8,626 bases of DNA from NCBI GenBank assembly GCA_024763115.1, contig JANTGB010000074.1, forward strand, positions 1-8,626. Reading direction: 5' to 3'. Positions 1-4,498 of this stretch are shown here, piece by piece. This DNA is from Desulfobulbaceae bacterium (GTDB lineage: Bacteria > Desulfobacterota > Desulfobulbia > Desulfobulbales > SURF-16). The position numbers were made by a program, and so were the translations under genes. The notes beneath the pieces were generated by a model. That model saw only the letters and a program-made list of their open reading frames with translations. It was not told where the DNA came from and did no database searches. Within the stretch, counting starts at the first letter, position 1. Every line of letters starts with the position of its first letter.

Positions 1-507
1 TTTTGTAACGATGTTAACTACGCCTGCCCGGGCAAACTGGCCGTACAGTGCGGAAGAGGGGCCCTTAATTACTTCTACGTAATTAATATCTTCCGGTATG
101 ATTACGTTAAAGTCGGCATACCCGTCTCCATGGGAGGTTGATTCGTTAATAGGAACCCCATCCACAAAAAGGGCTACACCCGTGTTATGGCCCAGTCTCA
201 GACCCCGCATAACGAAACAGCTTGCCGTCTGTCCCTGGGAATAATCCTGGATTGCTACTCCCGGAACCCTGTCCATAATATATAACGGCTTATCCACATT
301 ATAATTCTTCAGGTCCTCACTTGTTATTATGGTTGAAGAAGGCGGTGGTGGCGAAATTTTTCCGGATTCCGCTGTTACGGTTATTTCCTCAAGCTTCAGA
401 ACCTTGCTTGGCTCAGCAGCCCTTGCCTGAGTCTGCAATAATATTACAAGGAACATTATCAAAAGATTTCGAAGTTTAAAAACAGTCTTATATTTATTTA
501 ACATCAT
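1..507 (-). CDS. TonB-dependent outer-membrane receptor, N-terminal part (runs off the left edge)
   Basis: Reading the minus strand from an ATG at 507 gives 169 codons open to the window edge. The first 30 residues are a signal peptide with a basic start, a hydrophobic core (LLIMFLVILL) and an ARA cleavage site. A TonB-box-like stretch EEITVTAE follows at about 40-47, then a Pro-rich linker PPPP, then a plug domain. The plug shows IITSEDLKNYN, MRGLRLGHN (100-108), LFVDGVPIN (113-121) and the closing VEVIKGPSSALYGQFARAGVVNIVTK region, all typical of TonB-dependent receptors. The family imports iron chelates, cobalamin and other large ligands across the outer membrane. The substrate cannot be told because the barrel is missing. 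GGAG at 517-520 is a well-placed ribosome site. Two ATGs lie in tandem; the first has the better spacing. A GTAACTACTCA repeat end lies only 34 bp upstream of the start. Confidence 0.93.
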   Translation of the reverse strand, partial: MMLNKYKTVFKLRNLLIMFLVILLQTQARAAEPSKVLKLEEITVTAESGKISPPPPSSTIITSEDLKNYNVDKPLYIMDRVPGVAIQDYSQGQTASCFVMRGLRLGHNTGVALFVDGVPINESTSHGDGYADFNVIIPEDINYVEVIKGPSSALYGQFARAGVVNIVTK

Positions 508-540
508 AATTTTTTTCTCCATTAAATATCTTTTATCTTG

Positions 541-593
541 GTAACTACTCACAGGAGCAGTGATTTGTTTTCCCCGACCAGCGTATTTGTAAC
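541..593. repeat. 53-bp GTAA-ended repeat module, copy 1
   Basis: It begins GTAACTACTCACAGG and ends TTTGTAAC. It aligns without gaps with 1578-1630 (36 of 53 identical by hand count) and with 8534-8586, so the three share length as well as ends. About 95 bp from its start, at 636-657, is AGATTTTGACGATCAG, which resembles 8604-8625 downstream of the right-edge copy (17 of 22). The repeated unit is therefore probably longer than the module. No transposase gene accompanies it. The module abuts the leader of the minus-strand TonB-dependent receptor. Confidence 0.7.
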
Positions 594-846
594 TTTTTGC
601 AGGATGCAGGTAAGCGAGTATCAAGAGGCTCCGGGAGATTTTGACGATCAGTCCGGCATAGCAATATGCGCAGACTGGTATGCATTAGGCGCTTACGGCC
701 ATTGTCTAAACAATTTTTTGGTTTGATTTTTGGTAACTTCTCCATATGTGGTGATGGCACCCAACCGTAGATCTGCTTGAGCGCAGCCGATAAGCGAGCA
801 AAGCGAGAAATCGAGAGCGGACAATTAACTGTTGACTTTTTCAACT

Positions 847-933
847 CACCACGAAGAGCACGAAGGACACGAAGGATAAAAAATTAAAAAAATTCTTTAG
901 CCCTTCTTCGTGCTCTTCGTGTCCTTCGTGGTG
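847..933. repeat. CACGAAG-iterated inverted repeat (87 bp)
   Basis: The left arm at 847-876 carries three CACGAAG heptamers spaced by two bases. The right arm at 904-933 carries the complement of three more. The arms pair along 30 bp except at the variable dinucleotides (AG/GA against GA/AG) between heptamers. They are separated by a 27-bp AT-rich spacer. This kind of element is widespread in environmental bacteria, and read as protein it yields spurious peptides rich in HEGHEEHE or SFVSFVLFVV, as it does here on the minus strand. Its function is unknown. It can form a very stable hairpin or cruciform on either strand. Confidence 0.85.
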
Positions 934-1143
934 CATCCCAGCAAACAACCGCCCAGCGGACAGCAAAGAGTCGTCGTATTTCCGTTTTGCACTCATTAGT
1001 GCCTTACTTGGGATTCTTTTCATTACCCCCTGCCTGGAGGGATATAAGCGCCCTGGCGGTTCTATGCCTGTCTTTCAAAAATAAGTCTGTGCCGTCTCTT
1101 GTTTTGTATGACAGTTATGGCTTTTCAGACGTAAAGCAGGCGC

Positions 1144-1187
1144 TATAGTTGCAGCAGTATTTTTTTAATACCTGCCTGACAACTATA
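1144..1187. other. Imperfect 44-bp inverted repeat
   Basis: TATAGTTG at 1144-1151 pairs with CAACTATA at 1180-1187. Inside, AGCAGTATT pairs with AATACCTGCCTG once three unpaired bases are allowed, around a run of Ts. It is not followed by a U-run on either strand, so it is not a typical terminator. It may be a decayed repeat end or a structural element; no function can be assigned. Confidence 0.45.
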
Positions 1188-1202
1188 TAAGAAAGAATTT
1201 CA

Positions 1203-1294
1203 GTAACTATTCAGCTGCCCTTCATCACAGGAGCAAAGCGCCGTCATACGGATCGGTGGCAGGGGCGGTTTTTCATCCCTACCTGAACAGTTAC
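1203..1294. mobile_element. 92-bp MITE-like element with GTAA-ended terminal inverted repeats and target duplication
   Basis: The left end reads GTAACTATTCAG and the right end, on the other strand, GTAACTGTTCAG: 12 bp with one mismatch. The flanks are gAATTTCA on the left (1195-1202) and tAATTTCA on the right (1295-1302). This is a 7-bp perfect, 8-bp near-perfect direct repeat, as expected of a target-site duplication. The interior of about 68 bp has no reading frame of note. Termini beginning GTAA with 8-bp duplications are features of the IS66 family, so a non-autonomous IS66-type derivative is my inference. The left end belongs to the same sequence family as the GTAACTACTCA modules elsewhere in the window. 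Confidence 0.68.
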
Positions 1295-1404
1295 TAATTT
1301 CAGGGATAACCAAATACAGGTATATGTAGAGACAAACAAAAAAGCAGATGTTCAGTCAGGGAAGAGGTTACCCGTGTCCCTGAATGATTACGGAATTATT
1401 TTGT

Positions 1405-1434
1405 TTGACTGGGGAGAGGCTTCGGTGATATAAA
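1405..1434 (+). promoter_or_regulatory. Sigma-70-type promoter for the small-RNA candidate
   Basis: TTGACT at 1405-1410 matches the -35 consensus at five of six bases. TATAAA at 1429-1434 matches the -10 consensus at five of six. The spacer is 18 bp. The predicted transcription start falls near 1441, exactly at the base of the first hairpin of the downstream RNA candidate. Confidence 0.55.
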
Positions 1435-1440
1435 TAACAT

Positions 1441-1523
1441 GAAGTCTTTCCCTTACAACATAGGGGGCTTCGCTAAAGGCAGTCTGTTATCCTTAGCCGG
1501 GGCAGACTGCCTTTTTTGTTCTT
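1441..1523 (+). ncRNA. Candidate small RNA, about 80 nt, two hairpins
   Basis: This stretch lies between a promoter-like pair (1405-1434) and a strong intrinsic terminator, with no reading frame inside. The first hairpin spans 1441-1471: GAAGTC pairs with GGCTTC (one G-U), then a TTT bulge, then CCCT pairs with AGGG, closing an 8-nt loop. A short linker GCT follows, and then the terminator hairpin at 1475-1514. The nearest plus-strand gene starts more than 300 bp downstream and no plus-strand gene lies upstream. The terminator therefore has no protein gene to end. I do not recognise a known RNA family. It could instead be an attenuated leader of the histidine kinase gene. Confidence 0.5.
1475..1523 (+). 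terminator. Strong rho-independent terminator
   Basis: AAAGGCAGTCTG at 1475-1486 pairs perfectly over 12 bp with CAGACTGCCTTT at 1503-1514. The loop is 16 nt. Six Ts run from 1512 to 1517, followed by GTTCTTTTT. The orientation is plus only, since the other strand lacks a U-run after the stem. Confidence 0.85.
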
Positions 1524-1577
1524 TTTATTAATAATGTATTTTTGGAATCACCTCCCTTGGTAAATAATATTTTTAAG

Positions 1578-1770
1578 GTAACTACTCACCGAGCAAGCTA
1601 CTTAATTTTGCTAACCTTCGTAATTGTAACAGCTCGGAATCTGCATATGCGGTACCCTGTAAGCAGTTATCTGCTTATTTTATATAGAGGACAAAACTGT
1701 ACACGAAAAAGTGTAACTTCTCAAGTAGCTGGTCACAGGACACCGAACCCGGTACCCTGTGAGCAGCTAC
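1578..1770. repeat. Composite of GTAA-ended repeat modules with palindromic right end
   Basis: The 53-bp module 1578-1630 starts GTAACTACTCACCGAG and ends AATTGTAAC; by hand it matches 8534-8586 at 41 of 53 positions. Two direct repeats, GGTACCCTGT-A/G-AGCAG-T/C-TA, start at 1651 and 1751, exactly 100 bp apart, differing only by transitions. At 1725-1739 GTAGCTGGTCACAGG pairs with CCTGTGAGCAGCTAC at 1756-1770 (14 of 15), forming a hairpin. All these pieces, oriented alike, are variants of one terminal sequence resembling GTAACTACTCACAGG. It looks like several nested or decayed copies. No target duplication is visible for 1578-1770. Confidence 0.6.
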
Positions 1771-1838
1771 CATTCAACTTGCAAACGATCCCTCATGTTT
1801 TCGGCACAGACAGTAAATTTTTGTCATGGTAACCATCC

Positions 1839-3161
1839 ATGTCGTTTCTGAAAAAATTAATATTTCACGCATCGCAGAAACTTGTATTGATAGGTGTGGT
1901 ACTTGGTGTATTTTCCTGGTTTCTGGAGGCATTTATCCATTCACAGTTTTTTTCCGAACAATATCCAAATTTTTTTGATCAGCTTTTTTTCCCGGACGCC
2001 CATGAAACCTGGATGCGACTCAGCATTATTACCCTGTTTATCTCTTTTGCCTTCTATGCACAGAGAATTATTGCCGCCCTGACAAAAGCGGAAACAGCCC
2101 TGAGTCATGCCCATATGGAGTTGAACCAGATATTTGAAACATCGGCTGACGGCATGCGGCTGCTTGACAGGGATTTTAATGTCCTGCGGGTCAACAAGAC
2201 ATTTCTTACTCTCTCCGGCCTGACGAGGGAAGAAGTCAAGGGGCATAAATGTTATGACATCTTCAGCGGACATTTCTGCCACACGGACGGCTGCCCCATG
2301 GTACGCATTCTTGCCGGCGAAAAACGTATCGAATACGATGAACTTAAAATAAGGCAAGACGGTAAAAAAATTCCCTGTATCGTTACGGCAACACCTTTTT
2401 GTAAAGGCAAAGATGAAATTATCGGCATTGTTGAAGATTTTAAAGATATTTCAGAAAGACAACAGGCGGAAGAAAAACTGCGGCAATCACACAAACAGCT
2501 CCGCGATCTTGCCTCGCATATGGAAATGGTCAGGGAAGAAGAGCGAAAACGCATGGCCAGGGAAATTCATGACGAACTCGGCCAGTCACTTACCGCGTTG
2601 AAGATGGATATTTACTGGCTGCAGCACAACAATCCCCAACTGCAACAGGCAACCAGGGACAAGCTGTGCAGTATGGATCGACAACTTGACAATACAGTAC
2701 ACACCGTGCAAAGATTATCCTCGGAACTTCGTCCCGGCCTGCTTGACGACCTGGGTCTTTCAGCAGCCGTTGAGTGGCAGGCAAATATTGTCCGTGACCG
2801 GATGGGCATTGATTTTGATATCAACTCCACCCCGGAGGATATTACCCTGGATGATAATGCCTGCTCCATAGCCGTTTTTCGCATATTTCAAGAAACTCTG
2901 ACCAATATTGCCCGTCATTCACAGGCTACCCACGTAACTGTCCGTCTCAACTTTGACGAAGACCGCATAACATTAACTGTCCATGATAACGGTCTGGGAA
3001 TTACGCAGCAGCAACTTGACGATCCAAAATCACTGGGTATTATCGGAATGCGCGAGCGAATCAAGTCAATGGGCGGCACCATGACCATAACCGGCAATCC
3101 GGGTTCAGGGACGACGGTTTACCTTTCTATTGCCTTAACTGGAGACCTGAGACATGATTAA
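1839..3161 (+). CDS. Membrane PAS sensor histidine kinase, NarL-partner (HisKA_3) type
   Basis: The 440-aa protein has two membrane helices (about 14-34 and 59-81) enclosing a periplasmic loop of about 24 residues. A PAS domain spans about 93-205, ending in EDFKDISERQQAEEKL. A coiled-coil linker leads to a HisKA_3 dimerisation domain, EEERKRMAREIHDELGQSLTALK, with phosphoacceptor His244. The ATPase domain shows the N-box QETLTNIARH (Asn356), DNGLGI (383-388) and SLGIIGMRERI (398-408). It would autophosphorylate on His244 and pass the phosphate to the response regulator that overlaps its end. The PAS domain carries clustered cysteines (138, 147, 152, plus 180 and 188), so a redox, metal or haem signal is conceivable, but the stimulus is unknown. 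The start is limited by an upstream in-frame TAA at 1830; no good ribosome site precedes it. Similar short two-helix sensors are common in sulfate reducers. Confidence 0.92.
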   Translation: MSFLKKLIFHASQKLVLIGVVLGVFSWFLEAFIHSQFFSEQYPNFFDQLFFPDAHETWMRLSIITLFISFAFYAQRIIAALTKAETALSHAHMELNQIFETSADGMRLLDRDFNVLRVNKTFLTLSGLTREEVKGHKCYDIFSGHFCHTDGCPMVRILAGEKRIEYDELKIRQDGKKIPCIVTATPFCKGKDEIIGIVEDFKDISERQQAEEKLRQSHKQLRDLASHMEMVREEERKRMAREIHDELGQSLTALKMDIYWLQHNNPQLQQATRDKLCSMDRQLDNTVHTVQRLSSELRPGLLDDLGLSAAVEWQANIVRDRMGIDFDINSTPEDITLDDNACSIAVFRIFQETLTNIARHSQATHVTVRLNFDEDRITLTVHDNGLGITQQQLDDPKSLGIIGMRERIKSMGGTMTITGNPGSGTTVYLSIALTGDLRHD

Positions 3162-3786
3162 CCTTTTCATAGTTGACGACCATGCCGTTGTCCGGGAGGG
3201 ATTAAAACAGATTATTGCCTCAACCGGCGACATGCAGGTCACGGCTGAGGCTCAATCCGGCACAGAGGCTCTGGCCATGGCCGCAGGGGCTGATTATGAT
3301 CTGGTGCTGCTCGATATATCCATGCCGGACCGCAACGGCCTTGACGTACTTAAAGAGCTGCGCAGGCAAAATCCGAAGCTGCCGGTTCTCATGCTCAGCA
3401 TGTATCCGGAAGAACAGTATGCCATACGGGCCTTAAAAGCTGGAGCAAAAGGCTATCTCACCAAGGAAAGCGCTCCCCGGGAGCTTATTGCCGCCATTGC
3501 CAAAGTGGCCCGAGGCGGTAAATATATCAGCTCTTCACTGGCTGAAAAACTTGCCTCTTATCTTGAAATGGATTTTAAAGGCAAACCACATGAAATGCTG
3601 TCCGACCGCGAGTATCAGGTGATGATAATGATTGCCTCCGGCAAAACCGTATCCGAAATCGCCTGTGAACTGATGCTCAGCGTCAAAACCATCAGCACCA
3701 ACCGGAGCCGCGCACTGCAGAAAATGGGCATGAAAAATAATGCCGAATTCACCCACTATGCCTTCAAAGAGCGGCTTGTTTTGTAA
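3154..3786 (+). CDS. NarL/FixJ-family response regulator (receiver + LuxR-type HTH)
   Basis: The 210-aa length is usual for the family. The receiver domain (1-120) has the acidic pair Asp8-Asp9, phosphoacceptor Asp54 in LLDISMPD, Ser82 and Lys104 in GYLTKES. The C-terminal domain (about 149-210) starts LSDREYQVMIMIASGKTVSEIA and carries a LuxR-type helix-turn-helix with recognition helix SVKTISTNRSRALQKMG. The start overlaps the kinase gene by 8 bp, and GGAG at 3141-3144 gives a good ribosome site. The two genes are therefore co-transcribed and form a cognate pair. A palindrome of the kind such regulators bind begins five bases after the stop codon. It sits at an activator distance from the promoter of the next gene, so that gene is the best candidate target (inference). 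Confidence 0.95.
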   Translation: MINLFIVDDHAVVREGLKQIIASTGDMQVTAEAQSGTEALAMAAGADYDLVLLDISMPDRNGLDVLKELRRQNPKLPVLMLSMYPEEQYAIRALKAGAKGYLTKESAPRELIAAIAKVARGGKYISSSLAEKLASYLEMDFKGKPHEMLSDREYQVMIMIASGKTVSEIACELMLSVKTISTNRSRALQKMGMKNNAEFTHYAFKERLVL

Positions 3787-3790
3787 AGCC

Positions 3791-3807
3791 GTAGGACAAA
3801 CTCCTAC
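3791..3807. promoter_or_regulatory. Palindrome GTAGGA-N5-TCCTAC, likely response-regulator operator
   Basis: A perfect 6-bp inverted repeat with a 5-bp spacer, centred at 3799. With the -10 box at 3830-3835 and a start of transcription near 3841, the centre is about 42 bp upstream, the classical position for an activator overlapping the -35 region. No good -35 hexamer is present, which fits activator dependence. NarL/FixJ regulators bind short inverted repeats of this architecture. The alternative is a weak terminator of the kinase-regulator operon, but the stem is short and the following ATTTCTTTCC is a poor U-run. I saw no second copy of the palindrome in the window. Confidence 0.5.
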
Positions 3808-3829
3808 ATTTCTTTCCGCCTTGCGCTGA

Positions 3830-3835
3830 TATACT
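3830..3835 (+). promoter_or_regulatory. -10 box (TATACT) of the exported-protein gene
   Basis: TATACT matches the -10 consensus at five of six bases. No -35 match lies 16-18 bp upstream; instead the palindrome at 3791-3807 covers that zone. A competing reading is TTGCGC at 3821-3826 with GATAAA at 3844-3849 (17-bp spacer), which is a weaker match. Confidence 0.42.
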
Positions 3836-3875
3836 ATTTTGCCGATAAAAGGTACTCTGTTTTTCGTAAACTGTG

Positions 3876-3899
3876 TGCGGTTAATGAAAAATAACCGCA
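3876..3899 (+). other. Leader hairpin upstream of the exported-protein gene
   Basis: TGCGGTTA at 3876-3883 pairs perfectly with TAACCGCA at 3892-3899 around an 8-nt loop ATGAAAAA. It falls in a leader of about 110 nt between the predicted transcription start and the ATG at 3954. It has no U-run and so is not a terminator. It may stabilise the messenger or serve post-transcriptional control; neither is shown. Confidence 0.5.
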
Positions 3900-3941
3900 A
3901 TAAACGGGGGAAATATGATTTTCTCTTTCTTTATGAAAAAT

Positions 3942-3947
3942 GGAGGT
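3942..3947 (+). promoter_or_regulatory. Strong ribosome-binding site deciding the start at 3954
   Basis: GGAGGT lies 6 bp before the ATG at 3954. An in-frame ATG at 3915 would put this site inside the coding sequence and give an odd 13-residue extension before the signal peptide, so 3954 is preferred. Confidence 0.85.
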
Positions 3948-3953
3948 AACACC

Positions 3954-4289
3954 ATGAAAAAGTATGCAAAAGCAACAACTCTGGCCATAATCTTCGGTCT
4001 GGCGCTCTCTGCCGGCCCCGCAATGGCAGGAAAAGGCAAGATGAAAGGACCTGGAGACGGTATCTGCGACCTGCCACTCACAACACCGGGGATTGAACTG
4101 GACATCGTGGCAGGGAAAGGTAAAGGCGGTGGAGACAGGTTGCGTGACGGTTCATGTCTGGACGGTGATTTTGCTCCAACCACAAAGATGATCACTGCCG
4201 GTAACGGTTATGGTAAAGGCAAAAAAAATGGCGGCGGTAACGGAACCGGAACCGGAGACAGAAAGAAAGACGGCTCTTGCCTGTTGTAA
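3954..4289 (+). CDS. Small exported Gly/Lys-rich protein with three imperfect repeats, unknown function
   Basis: The product is 111 aa. Residues 1-25 form a clear Sec signal peptide ending in AMA (MKKYAKATTLAIIFGLALSA then GPAMA). The mature part of 86 aa falls into three units of about 28-29 residues. Each begins with a G(K/N)G(K/Y) stretch and contains a D-G-x-C motif: GDGICDLP, RDGSCLDG and KDGSCLL. It is rich in Gly and Lys, with one Cys per unit and no membrane helix. I do not recognise a family; short GDG-rich exported proteins of this general look occur in sulfate reducers. It has its own predicted promoter, leader, strong ribosome site and terminator, directly behind the two-component pair, which suggests it is that system's target. 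Binding of metal, polyanion or an envelope partner would be guesses. Confidence 0.82.
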   Translation: MKKYAKATTLAIIFGLALSAGPAMAGKGKMKGPGDGICDLPLTTPGIELDIVAGKGKGGGDRLRDGSCLDGDFAPTTKMITAGNGYGKGKKNGGGNGTGTGDRKKDGSCLL

Positions 4290-4331
4290 GGCTGAACCCT
4301 GCGAGAGTCGCCTGTTTTACCGGACAACAAG

Positions 4332-4370
4332 AACCTCCTGCCGACAAATTCTACAGCAGGAGGTTTTCTT
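4332..4370 (+). terminator. Rho-independent terminator of the exported-protein gene
   Basis: AACCTCCTGC at 4332-4341 pairs perfectly over 10 bp with GCAGGAGGTT at 4356-4365, followed by TTCTTATTATT. The loop is 14 nt. It lies 42 bp after the stop codon and separates this gene from the convergent operon. Confidence 0.88.
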
Positions 4371-4384
4371 ATTATTCCCTTAGG

Positions 4385-4445
4385 GTAACTACTCATGTAC
4401 AGGACTGAAGGTTATCGTAAATTTGGTGCCCTGGTGAACGGTTAC
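4385..4445. repeat. 61-bp GTAA-ended inverted-repeat element
   Basis: The left end is GTAACTACTCA and the right end, on the other strand, GTAACCGTTCA (8 of 11). The left 11 bp are identical to the modules at 541, 1578 and 8534. Flanking 8-mers (CCCTTAGG and TAAATGTC) do not match, so no target duplication remains, perhaps because of deletion or rearrangement. It lies between the terminator of the plus-strand gene and the end of the minus-strand operon. Confidence 0.6.
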
Positions 4446-4498
4446 TAAATGTCTATATTACACCTTCTGAATGATGGCCGGCAGGCGGTCATCCCCAT

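Larger units (their letters stand above)
508..1838. other. Gene-free, repeat-rich intergenic region
   Basis: I see no credible protein gene here: the short open frames have no ribosome site, no recognisable composition, and run through inverted repeats. The region holds repeat modules at 541-593 and 1578-1770, a further weak GTAACTTCTC start at 733, the CACGAAG inverted repeat at 847-933, a hairpin at 1144-1187, a MITE-like element at 1203-1294 and a small-RNA candidate at 1441-1523. A 7-bp stem TCAGGGA/TCCCTGA lies at 1356-1383. The stretches 600-840, 940-1140 and 1525-1577 show nothing I can name. I looked for a cobalamin-type leader upstream of the receptor gene and saw no B12-box-like sequence. 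Confidence 0.75.

Noticed and set aside
545..844. Minus-strand 99-codon open frame upstream of the receptor gene
   Set aside because: It runs through a repeat module, has no recognisable domain, and its composition matches noncoding DNA.
841..1023. Minus-strand open frame encoding a HEGHEEHE / SFVSFVLFVV peptide
   Set aside because: It is the translation of the CACGAAG inverted repeat; this composition is a known artefact and there is no ribosome site.
508..1200. Cobalamin or other metabolite riboswitch ahead of the TonB-dependent receptor
   Set aside because: I found no B12-box-like sequence or known aptamer core on the minus strand, and repeats occupy most of the leader.
1651..1771. CRISPR-like array from the direct repeats
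   Set aside because: Only two copies, 100 bp apart, one of them part of a hairpin; no spacer series and no cas gene.
1542..1832. Plus-strand 96-codon open frame just before the kinase
   Set aside because: It is entirely made of the composite repeat and its hairpin; no ribosome site or protein-like pattern.
1941..3097. Several open frames overlapping the histidine kinase on both strands
   Set aside because: They are out-of-frame shadows of the kinase, whose domains are complete and well conserved.
3791..3820. Palindrome after the regulator gene as an intrinsic terminator
   Set aside because: The stem is only 6 bp with low stability and no real U-run; its placement relative to TATACT fits an operator better. 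Not fully excluded.
3915..3953. Earlier ATG for the exported protein
   Set aside because: The GGAGGT site and signal peptide fit the ATG at 3954; the extension would put extra residues before the signal peptide.
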